Part shown: one piece after another, positions 46,017 to 55,240 of the stretch | Layout of the letters: each line of letters opens with the position of its first letter | How positions within the stretch are numbered: the first letter of the stretch is position 1 | Assembly: GCA_002478045.1 (NCBI GenBank) | Contig: DLLT01000017.1 | Span: 38,309-102,308, forward strand | Direction of reading: 5' to 3' | From: Porphyromonadaceae bacterium UBA7555 | Lineage (GTDB): Bacteria; Bacteroidota; Bacteroidia; Bacteroidales; Muribaculaceae | DNA: 64,000 nucleotides | Position numbers and translations under genes: made by a program | The notes under the pieces: model-generated | Database searches by the model: none | What the model was told of the DNA's origin: nothing | Seen by the model: the letters and a program-made list of their open reading frames with translations, nothing else

Positions 46017-46637
46017 ATGCAACAGGAATACGCCTCACCGCTTTTGGATGAAGCCGTCAATCAAATATCACGCCTCCCGGGCATAGGCCGCAAAACCGCT
46101 TTGAGGCTGTCTTTGTACATTTTACGACAAGATCCGTCACTGGCTCACCGCTTGGCGGATGCACTGACCTCTATGCGCGATGGAATACGTTACTGCCAAC
46201 GCTGTCATAATATCTCGGAAACCGATATATGCCCTATATGCGCCAATCCGTTGCGTGACACATCCACAATATGTGTTGTCGAAAACATTCGCGATGTACT
46301 TGCGTTTGAGCGTACTGCCCAATACCACGGCCTCTATCATGTCCTGGGAGGTGTCATCTCGCCCATAGACGGCATAGGTCCTGATTTACTGGAAATTGAC
46401 TCACTGGTGCAGCGCGTCAGGGAAGAAAACACCCACGAGGTCATACTTGCACTCAGTCCAACGATGGAAGGCGAAACCACTAATTACTATATATATAGGA
46501 GGCTGGCCGGAACTCCTGTCAAGGTAACGCAACTGGCTCGCGGCCTATCGGTAGGCGGCGATATAGAATACGTCGATGAAGCAACTTTGGCCCGATCGCT
46601 TGCCGGACGCGTCCCCGTGGGTGACCCCCAATTCTGA
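46017..46637 (+). CDS. recR: Recombination mediator protein RecR
   Basis: RecR works with RecO and RecF to load RecA at gaps. The 206-residue protein has a helix-hairpin-helix (ISRLPGIGRKTALRLSLYIL, residues 17-36) and a four-cysteine zinc site (CQRCHN...CPICANP, about residues 60-80). A TOPRIM domain contains VVENIRDVLAFERT and LALSPTMEGETTNYYI. Length is standard (about 200). The GNAT gene starts 7 bases later. Confidence 0.96.
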   Translation: MQQEYASPLLDEAVNQISRLPGIGRKTALRLSLYILRQDPSLAHRLADALTSMRDGIRYCQRCHNISETDICPICANPLRDTSTICVVENIRDVLAFERTAQYHGLYHVLGGVISPIDGIGPDLLEIDSLVQRVREENTHEVILALSPTMEGETTNYYIYRRLAGTPVKVTQLARGLSVGGDIEYVDEATLARSLAGRVPVGDPQF

Positions 46638-46643
46638 CACGAT

Positions 46644-47168
46644 ATGACACAGTCTGACAAAACCGACCTGCTAACACTCCGGGCTCTCGAACCGGAGGAC
46701 GTTGATACAATATATATATGGGAAAACGACATGACCGAATGGTACAGTCGTCAGAATATGACACCGACATCACGATACCAAATTTGGCAGTATATCCAAA
46801 GTTATGACGGAAGTCTGTATGGAGGCAACCAATTGCGTATGATGATATGTCTTGCCGATGGAAGCCCCATAGGTACGGTAGATCTTTACGACATCGATGC
46901 AACCAATCATCGCGCATGGGTGGGTATATATATCGCTCCACAATGGCGTGGCCGCGGATACGCTCGCGAGTCTCTGCACCAAATCAGCCGATACGCCTAC
47001 AATCATCTGTCCATAGCTCACCTTGCAGCCGAGGTTGCGGACGACAACGAGCCTTCATGCCGACTTTTCGAAGCCGCAGGATACCGATTGGGCGGATGTT
47101 TACATGCCTGGCGCTATTATTGCGGTTGTTCCCATGACATGCGTATCTATCAGTGTGACTGCAAATAA
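46644..47168 (+). CDS. GNAT-family N-acetyltransferase
   Basis: A 174-residue acetyltransferase. The core shows GTVDLYDIDATNHRAWVGIYIAPQWRGRGYARESL, where RGRGYA is the acetyl-CoA pyrophosphate-binding loop (about residues 99-104). A second block is AAEVADDNEPSCRLFEAAGYR. This is the pattern of RimJ/RimL-type (SpeG-like) acetyltransferases acting on protein N-termini, antibiotics or polyamines. The substrate is unknown. It is translated just after recR. Confidence 0.85.
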   Translation: MTQSDKTDLLTLRALEPEDVDTIYIWENDMTEWYSRQNMTPTSRYQIWQYIQSYDGSLYGGNQLRMMICLADGSPIGTVDLYDIDATNHRAWVGIYIAPQWRGRGYARESLHQISRYAYNHLSIAHLAAEVADDNEPSCRLFEAAGYRLGGCLHAWRYYCGCSHDMRIYQCDCK

Positions 47169-47233
47169 TGACCATTTGCAGCCATCCATCGCACCCCTCT
47201 CAAAGTTTTTTTAGAAAAAAAATCAACCAACGC

Positions 47234-47259
47234 TGTCACAAACGGCGTATTCTTACGTC
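47234..47259 (+). promoter_or_regulatory. Candidate ECF-type promoter of the sigma operon
   Basis: TGTCACA (47234-47240) and CGTC (47256-47259) are 15 bases apart and lie 30 bases ahead of the ECF sigma start. This GTCACA/CGTC arrangement is the kind of -35/-10 pair recognised by some ECF sigma factors. Self-regulation of the operon is therefore plausible, but this is inference. Confidence 0.5.
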
Positions 47260-47288
47260 ATAATAGTGAACAGCAAACAAAAACCACA

Positions 47289-47783
47289 ATGACCGCACAA
47301 CAATTCAAAGACAAGATCCTGGGTTGCTACGACAGCATGCTTGCAGTGGCCTGCCGCATTCTCGGGACCGAGGATGAAGCACAGGATGCCGTCCAAGATG
47401 TATGCCGACGATTGTGGGAACGCTACTCCGAAATCGCGCCTCCGGCTAACCCCGGAGCTTTCTGTGCGGTGACCGTTCGCAACTACTGCCTTGATATAAT
47501 CCGTTCTCGTCCTCTTGACGCCGGAGACGAACCTCTGGCTACCATAGCCGAAAGCAAAGCTGTCGATGAGACGGATGCCGAGGATGATGCGACAAGCTTG
47601 CTCCAAAAAGCGATTGATAGACTGGAACAACGTTCGCGCCAAATCATCCAATGGGGCTTACAAGGCTACAGCTACAGCCAAATGGCCGCGGAACTACACA
47701 CATCCGAGGCCAATGTCCGCCAAGTTACCTCACGCGCACGTCGCCAACTCCGCAACATCATAGTACAAATGCAATCTCTCTAA
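47289..47783 (+). CDS. RNA polymerase ECF sigma factor
   Basis: A 164-residue extracytoplasmic-function sigma factor. Region 2 is LAVACRILGTEDEAQDAVQDVCRRLWERYSE (about residues 18-48) and region 4 is LEQRSRQIIQWGLQGYSYSQMAAELHTSEANVRQVTSRARRQL (about residues 114-156). It lacks further regulatory domains. The next gene is probably its anti-sigma partner, 13 bases downstream, followed by two secreted DUF4252 proteins. The operon thus looks like a cell-envelope-sensing unit. Confidence 0.92.
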   Translation: MTAQQFKDKILGCYDSMLAVACRILGTEDEAQDAVQDVCRRLWERYSEIAPPANPGAFCAVTVRNYCLDIIRSRPLDAGDEPLATIAESKAVDETDAEDDATSLLQKAIDRLEQRSRQIIQWGLQGYSYSQMAAELHTSEANVRQVTSRARRQLRNIIVQMQSL

Positions 47784-47796
47784 TCAATATAAAACA

Positions 47797-48516
47797 ATGA
47801 AACCTAACACAAACATCATAGACGAAACCACGGCCCGCACACTACTCGACCGCTGGTATGACGGAACGGCAACAGCCGCCGACGAAGATGCCTTGACTCT
47901 ATACTTCACCGCATCCGCAAACATCCCCGAAGATATGAAAGCTGATGCTGCCATATTCGGCCTTCCCGCCGAAATGTCGCAGTCAACGTCAGAAGACATC
48001 CCCTCTGACCTTATGACACAAGTCAATGGCGCCATAATCGCCGAAAAAGCACGCAAACGCCGTCACGCCTTTTGGTACACCGCTGCATCTGTAGCCGCCT
48101 GCGCTTGCATCGTCTTGGTTCTGGATTTATCTCAAAGCGCCGAGTTGACACCCACAACTGGCAATACATACGCCAACGCCATGCAAAAGCCGCAAGAAAG
48201 CGCCGCCGAAACACAGACAGTCACACCTTCGGATATTGAGAATGCGGTGGAGAATGAAATACCGGCCGAAGCACCCACAGCCGTACCAAATAAGCCTCGA
48301 TATGCTCAGGCAGCCAAAGTCTACGATGACTACCACGAAGTATCGGATCCGGCTGAAGCTGAACGTATCCAACTCGAAGTAGCCGCTCTGCTCTCCCGAA
48401 GCCTAAATTCGACAGGAAAGACCGCCGAAAAGGCTATGCGCAGTTTAGAACAAACCAACCGTTCAAGCGCTAAGGCCGTGGCCGAAATCATCAATAAAAG
48501 CATTAGCGGGCTATAA
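47797..48516 (+). CDS. Probable membrane anti-sigma factor
   Basis: A 239-residue protein with a helical N-terminal part (ARTLLDRWYDGTATAADEDALTLYF), one membrane span (about residues 89-107, FWYTAASVAACACIVLVLDL) and a Ser/Thr/Ala-rich C-terminal part outside. It lacks a zinc-type HxxxCxxC site. The position immediately after an ECF sigma gene and the topology argue for an anti-sigma factor. Sequence similarity alone would not establish it. Confidence 0.7.
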   Translation: MKPNTNIIDETTARTLLDRWYDGTATAADEDALTLYFTASANIPEDMKADAAIFGLPAEMSQSTSEDIPSDLMTQVNGAIIAEKARKRRHAFWYTAASVAACACIVLVLDLSQSAELTPTTGNTYANAMQKPQESAAETQTVTPSDIENAVENEIPAEAPTAVPNKPRYAQAAKVYDDYHEVSDPAEAERIQLEVAALLSRSLNSTGKTAEKAMRSLEQTNRSSAKAVAEIINKSISGL

Positions 48517-48578
48517 TAAGCTCTGACTGTATCTTATACATAAATGACAATACAAACAATAAATAAAAACATACAACG

Positions 48579-49085
48579 ATGAAACTGAAAAATTTTGCAC
48601 TTACCCTCGCCATTGTTATCATTGGCACAACCGTAGCATGCGCTCAGCAGCGCATATTCGCAGACATTCCTGCCGGTAAAGGCGTACAAAAAGTTTATGT
48701 AGCTCCTGCGCTAATGAAAATGCTCGGGTCTAAGGCCTTTGACTCCGTCAACTCGGACGATGTAAATATGGCGGCTATCCTTAAAGGCAGCACTATCAAT
48801 TCGGTAGAAGTCCTCAACTGTGAACAAGACGCTAATCTCAAAGCTATCCGCACCAAGTGCCAAACTATCATCAAATCTCTCAACCTTCAGGTACTCGTCG
48901 AGAACTCGGAAGACGGCGAACAAGGAACCATAATCTATGGTCTACCCGATCCCACTAACCCCGATATAGTCACCACTGCACTGATCTATAACGATGAAGG
49001 TGATGAAATAAACTGCGTGGTACTCACCGGCAAAATCAATTTCGGTGCAGTTATAAATCAAAACGATGACAACGACAACGATTGA
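48579..49085 (+). CDS. DUF4252 secreted protein (first copy)
   Basis: A 168-residue exported protein with signal MKLKNFALTLAIVIIGTTVACAQ, then IFADIPAGKGVQKVYVAPALMKM and a block ending in EINCVVLTGKINFGAV. It fits the DUF4252 domain seen in Bacteroidetes ECF operons. The function is unknown. It lies 62 bases after the anti-sigma gene and has a second copy downstream. Confidence 0.8.
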   Translation: MKLKNFALTLAIVIIGTTVACAQQRIFADIPAGKGVQKVYVAPALMKMLGSKAFDSVNSDDVNMAAILKGSTINSVEVLNCEQDANLKAIRTKCQTIIKSLNLQVLVENSEDGEQGTIIYGLPDPTNPDIVTTALIYNDEGDEINCVVLTGKINFGAVINQNDDNDND

Positions 49086-49292
49086 TATGCAACACTACGA
49101 GTGACACCATCTCCTCTGCCCGACATGTCTGCTTCCCGGCGGACGTGTCGCGGCTGTTTAGTTAGGACACGTTGCTCGTACCTTATCAACTCTCTATACG
49201 CTTTTTTCATCGTGATATGTATGTCACAAAGCGAGGACTCTCGCGTCATATATACAGAAAGCATAATAATCAAACGATATAAACTTACGACA

Positions 49293-49790
49293 ATGAAACC
49301 AAAACGTTTCCTCAGTGCACTTGCCATCCTCTTGTTTGGCACTACCTTCACCGCCAATGCCGAACAAATCTTCGCCGATATACAACCTGAACAGCGCAAT
49401 GACGGCAAGATGACGGTGAATATATATCTCGAAGGCGACCAACTCAAAGACATCAAGGAGCTAACCGGCAAATACGATTTCCTGAAAAATTCGGATTTTG
49501 ACGAAATGGGCGATCTCACATCCGTTGAAGTCATATACAGCAATATAGCTGATTCACACGATAAGATATCCAAGCGTCTAAACAGCGGCATCAGCGCTCT
49601 TGAGCTTCAGCCTATAGTCAACACTGATGCAGACAACAATCATATCGATATATATGCCGAGCCATCTGATGACCCCACATCTCAGACGCTTAAACGTCTG
49701 GTACTCTTTGTAACCGATGGTAACGAAATCACTGCAATCCTCATCGAAGGCAACATCACCATACCCGAAGAAATGAAAGCCAACGAATAG
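49293..49790 (+). CDS. DUF4252 secreted protein (second copy)
   Basis: A 165-residue paralogue with signal MKPKRFLSALAILLFGTTFTANA. It shares the opening EQIFADI, the middle LTSVEVIYSNI pattern and the ending EITAILIEGNITI with the first copy. The ATG at 49293 is chosen because it begins the signal peptide; the long frame to 49101 is not coding in character. A 207-base gap separates the two copies. A hairpin follows its stop. Confidence 0.8.
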   Translation: MKPKRFLSALAILLFGTTFTANAEQIFADIQPEQRNDGKMTVNIYLEGDQLKDIKELTGKYDFLKNSDFDEMGDLTSVEVIYSNIADSHDKISKRLNSGISALELQPIVNTDADNNHIDIYAEPSDDPTSQTLKRLVLFVTDGNEITAILIEGNITIPEEMKANE

Positions 49791-49813
49791 CATTTCAGCC
49801 TTATACAACATGG

Positions 49814-49849
49814 AATGGCGAGAGCGTCAACATTGAGCATCTCGCCATT
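49814..49849 (+). terminator. Terminator of the ECF-DUF4252 operon
   Basis: AATGGCGAGA (49814-49823) and TCTCGCCATT (49840-49849) form a perfect 10-bp stem with a 16-base loop. A T-rich run follows. It is 24 bases after the second DUF4252 stop. Confidence 0.75.
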
Positions 49850-49941
49850 TCTTATTATTATCGTTCTGCATTCAGACAATTATATCAATGAAAGACCTCC
49901 GCACATGAGAATACTAATACCACTTATGGAGTACACGCTTG

Positions 49942-51309
49942 CTATGCGAAGAGCGCTCGGAAAGCATCTTCAACTTTGGACACCTCGTGTATTTTAATAT
50001 TGAGTCCTTCGGTTTCAACGCCCTTGAGGTTGTTGGTCGGCACAAGGATATGTGTCATACCCAATTTCTCGGCCTCGAGGATGCGCTGTTGAAGACGCGT
50101 AACCGGACGTATTTCGCCGGATAAGCCCACCTCTCCCGTCATACACCACCCTTCCGGAACGGCCATATCTACATTACTGGAAAGTATGGCACTGATGACA
50201 GCCAAATCCAATGCCGGATCATTGACACGAAGTCCACCGGTGATATTAAGGAATACGTCTTTGGCTGCAATTTTGAAGCCTACACGCTTCTCGAGTACGG
50301 CCAGAAGCATATTCATACGCTTTCCATCAAAGCCTGTCACCGAGCGTTGCGGCGTACCGTATGCAGCAGTGCTCACCAAAGCCTGACATTCAATGAGGAA
50401 GGGACGTATGCCCTCCAAAGTTACGCCTATAGACACCCCGGACAGCGATGTATCGCCACGCGTCATAAGCACTTGCGACGGATCTATAACTTCGCGCAGT
50501 CCGCGCTGGCACATTTCATATATACCCAATTCGTTGGTACTGCCAAAACGATTTTTGATAGCGCGTAAAATTCGGTACATATACTTACTGTCACCTTCAA
50601 ACTGCAGCACAGCATCTACAATGTGTTCCAGAACTTTAGGCCCGGCAAGAGATCCTTCTTTTGTAATATGACCTATCAAAATGATCGGTGTGGACGTTGT
50701 CTTGGCATACTGCAGTAACCGAGCTGCACATTCTCGTACCTGACTGACACTACCGGCCGAAGACTCGAGTGCCTCGCTATATATGGTCTGTATCGAATCA
50801 ATGATAAGTATACCCGGATTTACATCCTCAACATGCTGCATTATGCGTTCCAAGAGCGTCTCGCATACAATCAAAACATTCTCGCTGCCGCGACCTATAC
50901 GGTCGGCACGCATCTTGATTTGGGACGCACTTTCTTCACCCGAGACATATAGCACAGTCTTGGACTTTATGGCCAAAATGTTTTGCAATACAAGCGTGGA
51001 CTTGCCTATGCCCGGCTCGCCGCCTATAAGAACCATCGACCCGGCCACCAATCCACCTCCAAGAACACGATTTAGCTCACGACTGGGCATTGGTATGCGG
51101 CTTTCCGAACCGGCGGTAATATCCGATACGGCTACGGGACGCGCACCTTCGGTACCTGTCAGTCCGCGGTCGGCGCGTGTCGAAGTGCTCACTCGTTGTT
51201 CCACCATAGTATTCCATTCACCGCATTCGCTGCAACGCCCTTCCCATTTGGGGAATGTAGCACCACAGCTATTGCACATCCATACACTTTTGTACTTGGT
51301 TTTTGCCAT
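49942..51309 (-). CDS. radA: DNA repair protein RadA
   Basis: A 455-residue RecA-like branch-migration helicase. It has the N-terminal four-cysteine zinc finger (CNSCGATFPKWEGRCSECGEW, about residues 11-31), Walker A GGEPGIGKSTL (about residues 95-105) and the diagnostic KNRFG motif (AIKNRFGSTNE). The C-terminal part is Lon-like (VGLSGEIRPVTRLQQRI, LVPTNNLKGVE). Length is usual. It stands downstream of the SpoU gene. Confidence 0.97.
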   Translation of the reverse strand: MAKTKYKSVWMCNSCGATFPKWEGRCSECGEWNTMVEQRVSTSTRADRGLTGTEGARPVAVSDITAGSESRIPMPSRELNRVLGGGLVAGSMVLIGGEPGIGKSTLVLQNILAIKSKTVLYVSGEESASQIKMRADRIGRGSENVLIVCETLLERIMQHVEDVNPGILIIDSIQTIYSEALESSAGSVSQVRECAARLLQYAKTTSTPIILIGHITKEGSLAGPKVLEHIVDAVLQFEGDSKYMYRILRAIKNRFGSTNELGIYEMCQRGLREVIDPSQVLMTRGDTSLSGVSIGVTLEGIRPFLIECQALVSTAAYGTPQRSVTGFDGKRMNMLLAVLEKRVGFKIAAKDVFLNITGGLRVNDPALDLAVISAILSSNVDMAVPEGWCMTGEVGLSGEIRPVTRLQQRILEAEKLGMTHILVPTNNLKGVETEGLNIKIHEVSKVEDAFRALFA

Positions 51310-51422
51310 ATGCTAAATCTTTCGCATTCAATAATTTACTTACCTAAATCCGGCATCACCGCCTAACTACTTTTGATGTGATTTCCGATTTTATCAATAG
51401 TTGACATCGGTTTTCCGTATAT

Positions 51423-52238
51423 TCAACGCATACGGCGGCGCCATTCTGCGACGATGACCGAAGCAGCCACAGCCACGTTGAGACTCTCGGCCGTGGAAGT
51501 GTCGCCAGGATATGGCGGTATAGAGATGCTATTGGTGAGACATGCGCGCACATCTTCCGACATTCCGCGTCCTTCATTACCCATCACTATTACCGCATTC
51601 GCAGGCAACTCGGCGCTATACACCGATTCGCCGTCCATGTCCGTACCGTATATGGGGACACCGGCTGCCGAAAGGCGTTGTAGTTGAGGTATAAGGTCGG
51701 TATAATGTACGCGCACACGCGCTATAGAACCCATAGTGGCTTGTACTACCTTTGGGCTGAATACATCAACAGTGCCTTTGGAGGCTATGATATCACATAC
51801 GCCCATCCAATCGCACATTCTTATAATTGTGCCGAGATTGCCCGGGTCCTGAATATGGTCGAGCGCCACCACAAGCCCCATAGACATAGAGTCGGGAAGT
51901 GACGTATCATCCGGAATATTGTATACCGCAATAACATCACGCGGGCTTTTCAGCAGCGACATCCGCTCCATATCTGCATTATCGGCACAATACACGGCAT
52001 CGGCTCGTGCACACATATCATGGTGCGCCACAAGCCACTGACGTCGTCCGATAAGGATACGGCAGCCAAAAGCATCAAAAGTATCACACACACATTTATC
52101 CCCTTCGGCTACGAACGCGCCCTCCCGCCGACGGTGTGCCGCCGTATCCAAAGCACGCACAAGGCGTCGTATGGCTGCAGTTGGCCGTGTATAGCCTTCT
52201 GCGCCCATAGTATATTCGGTTATGCCGTTTTCGTTCAT
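51423..52238 (-). CDS. TrmH/SpoU-family RNA 2'-O-methyltransferase
   Basis: A 271-residue RNA methyltransferase of the SPOUT class. The N-terminal part begins with a substrate-binding domain (VRALDTAAHRRREGAFVAEG), and the knot domain has the three SpoU motifs: ALDHIQDPGNLGTIIRMCDWMG, IVMGNEGRGMS and SIPPYPGDTSTAESLNVAVAASVI. It should methylate a ribose in tRNA or 23S rRNA; the site is not known. The N-terminal arrangement resembles RlmB-like or TsnR-like proteins. Confidence 0.92.
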   Translation of the reverse strand: MNENGITEYTMGAEGYTRPTAAIRRLVRALDTAAHRRREGAFVAEGDKCVCDTFDAFGCRILIGRRQWLVAHHDMCARADAVYCADNADMERMSLLKSPRDVIAVYNIPDDTSLPDSMSMGLVVALDHIQDPGNLGTIIRMCDWMGVCDIIASKGTVDVFSPKVVQATMGSIARVRVHYTDLIPQLQRLSAAGVPIYGTDMDGESVYSAELPANAVIVMGNEGRGMSEDVRACLTNSISIPPYPGDTSTAESLNVAVAASVIVAEWRRRMR

Positions 52239-52337
52239 TATTATTTTGATGATCTGTAAGCCGTTAGGCCTTAATTTGTGTGTACGTTATTCCTGTTATA
52301 ATTTCCTACCGGGGAAATTCTTAATCGCAAACTACTC

Positions 52338-53297
52338 TTAGAATTCGTATCCGGCCTTGGCAATGAGGTCACGATCGTCAACAATGGTGCTTCCAACCGT
52401 GGTAAGCATATCGCCCATGATAGCACCGTTGGCTCCTATGCGCATAGCCAGTACCTGGCTCTCGGGACTGAGGCGTGCACGCCCGCCGGCAAAGCGAATG
52501 TGAGCCTTGGGATGTATCAGACGTATCATTGCTATGGTGTCTATAATTTCGTCCTCAGGTATGGGGGGCATATTCTCCAGAGGTGTACCAGGTATGGGAC
52601 ACAACACGTTGACGGGTATGGACACCGGGTCAATACGGCGTAAGGTCAAGGCAAACTCGACACGCTGTCGCGGCGTCTCGCCCATTCCTATAATCCCGCC
52701 GCTACATACTTCCAGCCCTTCTTCACGTGCCATCTCTATAGTATGAATTTTGTCCTCGATGGTGTGCGTAGTGCACAGTGTACCGAAGAATGAGGGCGCC
52801 GTCTCAAGATTACAGTGATAGCGAGTAACGCCGCTGCGGCGTAATTCGCGCAGACTCTCGCGATCAAGCAGTCCCAACGAAGCACAAGTCTTGATCCCTA
52901 CCTTATCGTGTATTTCGCGAAGCATGGAGCAAACTTTGCCGAAGACCTCACCGCGCACGGCACGTCCGCTACCTACAAGGGAGAAGCGTGCGATACCACG
53001 CTCGTGATTGTGTCGTGCCTCGCGAAGGCATTCGTCATGATCTACCACATCATAGTTTTGACATCCGGTGGAGAAGTGTGCCGATTGGGCGCACCATTTG
53101 CAGTTTTCACTACAATGTCCCGAACGGGCATTGATGATGGAACAGCTATCAAACTTGCGCGGTACCATCTGCTTACTAACTAGCAGTGCGGCCTGGCGCA
53201 GGTCTTCGGACGGCATATCAAGCAGTTCGTATGCCTCTGTTTCGTTAAGCATATAGCCGTCACATATTTTTTTTGCCAACTCTTTGAATGTGTACAT
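52338..53297 (-). CDS. bioB: Biotin synthase
   Basis: A radical-SAM enzyme that inserts sulfur into dethiobiotin. The CxxxCxxC cluster is GHCSENCKWCAQ (C62, C66, C69). NYDVVDHDECLR, YHCNLETAPSFF, GGIIGMGETPRQRVEFA and RFAGGRARLSPES follow in order. The 319 residues are shorter than the E. coli enzyme (346) but complete. No other biotin gene is nearby. Confidence 0.96.
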   Translation of the reverse strand: MYTFKELAKKICDGYMLNETEAYELLDMPSEDLRQAALLVSKQMVPRKFDSCSIINARSGHCSENCKWCAQSAHFSTGCQNYDVVDHDECLREARHNHERGIARFSLVGSGRAVRGEVFGKVCSMLREIHDKVGIKTCASLGLLDRESLRELRRSGVTRYHCNLETAPSFFGTLCTTHTIEDKIHTIEMAREEGLEVCSGGIIGMGETPRQRVEFALTLRRIDPVSIPVNVLCPIPGTPLENMPPIPEDEIIDTIAMIRLIHPKAHIRFAGGRARLSPESQVLAMRIGANGAIMGDMLTTVGSTIVDDRDLIAKAGYEF

Positions 53298-53350
53298 TGT
53301 AGTATGATATATATTGTGTAAATATTTAATATCCGCCGAGGACTACCGTC

Positions 53351-53803
53351 TTATTTGACATAATATTCCCAGCGTTTATAGTATTTATTCCATTTTTCAT
53401 AGCCAACAAGCTGCCCTTTTGCGTTATACACTTCATAACGCTTATAGTAATCATTCCATTTGCGATAACCGATAAGGCGACCTGCCGCATCACGTGTTTC
53501 TTCACGTCCGTAGTAATCGTTGTTGCGACGAGTGCTTTCAAGTTTTCCTGAAGCATCTCGCGTTTCAGTGCAATCGCGGTAATCGTTATACTTATCGGTG
53601 CGTTGCAGCCGGCCATTGGCATCATAGTATTCGGTACGATTGTAGTAAGGATTGACCTTTGAATATCCAACCATCTTTCCGTGTGCGTCATAGTACTCGG
53701 TACGTTGATAGTATTCGTTATACTTACGCGTATAGGTCTGTGCTGCCATAGTCATAGAAGACAATAGCACTGCACATATAATGATTGCGATTTCCCTTTT
53801 CAT
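53351..53803 (-). CDS. Secreted protein with tandem 22-residue Tyr-rich repeats
   Basis: A 150-residue protein with signal MKREIAIIICAVLLSSMTMAAQ, followed by about five and a half tandem repeats of 22 residues. The consensus is x-Y-Y-x-R-x-E-x-x-D-A-x-G-x-L-x-x-x-x-K-x-N, as in YYNRTEYYDANGRL and YYGREETRDAAGRL. They resemble short beta-hairpin repeats of the YD or MORN-like kind and probably form a beta solenoid at the cell surface. No family name is certain. The ATG at 53803 is used; the longer TTG start is unlikely. Confidence 0.75.
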   Translation of the reverse strand: MKREIAIIICAVLLSSMTMAAQTYTRKYNEYYQRTEYYDAHGKMVGYSKVNPYYNRTEYYDANGRLQRTDKYNDYRDCTETRDASGKLESTRRNNDYYGREETRDAAGRLIGYRKWNDYYKRYEVYNAKGQLVGYEKWNKYYKRWEYYVK

Positions 53804-53839
53804 CTTATAAGAATGCAATTCTGTCGAATACGTGGTATT

Positions 53840-53881
53840 GGGTAGGGCCGACTGTATCGCTGTTATATGTCTGCCCTACCC
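53840..53881. terminator. Perfect 9-bp inverted repeat, likely terminator of DUF1015
   Basis: GGGTAGGGC (53840-53848) and GCCCTACCC (53873-53881) pair perfectly across 24 bases. It lies between the DUF1015 stop (53891) and the repeat-protein start (53803). No T tract follows in the minus direction, so it could also act as an attenuator. Confidence 0.5.
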
Positions 53882-53890
53882 TTATTTTCG

Positions 53891-55135
53891 TCAGTCAAGA
53901 AGGTGTATCACCAGGCCCGAACGAAGTTTGGGCTCGAACCACGTTGTCTTAGGCGGCATGATGTTGCCTGTATCGGCGATAGTCATCAACTGTTTCATTG
54001 ATACGGGATACAGCGCAAGAGCCATAGCCATCTCGCCCGAATCAACACGACGTTTCAGCTCGGACAGTCCGCGTATACCTCCTACGAAGTCTATGCGCTT
54101 GTCGCTACGTAAATCCGTTATACCCAGGATATCGCGCAGTATGAGGTCGCTGGATATTGTCACATCAAGTACTCCGATAGGATCATCGGGGTTGTATGTA
54201 TCGGGATGTGCTGTAAGCGAATACCAGTGTCCGCCAAGATACAACGAGAAGTTATGTAACGCTTTGGGGCGATATTCCTCAGTGCCCATATCCTTTACAT
54301 CGAAATTCTCTGACAACCGAGCCAAGAATTGTTCGGGCGTCAGTCCGTTGAGGTCGCGAACAACGCGGTTATAGTCGATAATCTTGAGCTGGGATGCCGG
54401 AAAAGCTACAGCAAGGAAAAAGTTGTATTCCTCATTGCCCGTATGATTAGGGTTGGCCTTAGCTTTTTCATGTCCTACAAGCGCAGCGGCAGCCGTACGA
54501 TGATGGCCGTCGGCGATATATAATGCCGGCATCTTGGCAAATTCGGCCGTAATTGCATCTATGGTTGCCTTGTCGTCTATAACCCAGAAATGGTGTCCGA
54601 AACCATCATTGGCTACGAAATCATACTCGGGCTTGGTGGCGGATACGCGTTTGATGATGTCGTTGAGCACATCATTGTCTTCAAAGGCGAAGAACACGGG
54701 CTCGATATTGGCATTTTGGGCGCGAACATGCTTCATTCGGTCTTCTTCCTTGTCTCGGCGTGTCAGCTCATGCTTCTTGATTACACCGTTAAGATAATCA
54801 TCGACATTAGCGGCTACGACAAAACCATATTGAGTACGGCCATCCATGGTCTGAGCATACAAGTAGTACTTTTCTTCCGGGTCCTGTACCAGCCACCCAC
54901 GTTGACGAAAGTCTTTGAAGTTTTGCACAGCACGTTCGTACACTTTAGGGTCGTGTTCGTCCGTGCCGGGGGCAAAGTCTATTTCGGGCTTGATGATATG
55001 ATATAACGACATCGGATTGTCTTGGGCTTCGATGCGAGCTTCCTCGGAATTGAGCACATCATATGGACGAGATGCGACCTTCTCCACATATTCGCGCGGA
55101 GGACGGACACCCTTGAAAGGTTTGATTCTTGCCAT
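53891..55135 (-). CDS. DUF1015-family protein
   Basis: A 414-residue cytoplasmic protein matching DUF1015 (PF06245): N-terminal RIKPFKGVRPPREYVEKVASRPYDVLNSEEA, then YLYAQTMDGRTQYGFVVA, ALYIADGHHRTAAAALVGHE and FDVKDMGTEEYRP. The last conserved stretch is IDFVGGIRGLSELKRRVDSGE. The GHHRT motif is the most conserved signature. The biochemical function is unknown; the family has been loosely linked to serine metabolism. It is located after purA on the same strand, about 95 bases downstream. Confidence 0.9.
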   Translation of the reverse strand: MARIKPFKGVRPPREYVEKVASRPYDVLNSEEARIEAQDNPMSLYHIIKPEIDFAPGTDEHDPKVYERAVQNFKDFRQRGWLVQDPEEKYYLYAQTMDGRTQYGFVVAANVDDYLNGVIKKHELTRRDKEEDRMKHVRAQNANIEPVFFAFEDNDVLNDIIKRVSATKPEYDFVANDGFGHHFWVIDDKATIDAITAEFAKMPALYIADGHHRTAAAALVGHEKAKANPNHTGNEEYNFFLAVAFPASQLKIIDYNRVVRDLNGLTPEQFLARLSENFDVKDMGTEEYRPKALHNFSLYLGGHWYSLTAHPDTYNPDDPIGVLDVTISSDLILRDILGITDLRSDKRIDFVGGIRGLSELKRRVDSGEMAMALALYPVSMKQLMTIADTGNIMPPKTTWFEPKLRSGLVIHLLD

Positions 55136-55215
55136 GGTAGTTTAATGTGTGAGGTTGGTAATATGATTTATCTACATTTTTGGGTAAGTCTATTTATATG
55201 TCTTGGACTCAAAGG

Positions 55216-55240
55216 CCGAGGATTGGGTTTCAATCCTTGG
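55216..55240 (-). terminator. Hairpin at the purA stop codon
   Basis: CCGAGGATTG (55216-55225) and CAATCCTTGG (55231-55240) form a 10-bp stem with one wobble and a 5-base loop. It includes the purA stop codon. A short pyrimidine run follows on the minus strand, as expected for a weak terminator. Confidence 0.5.
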
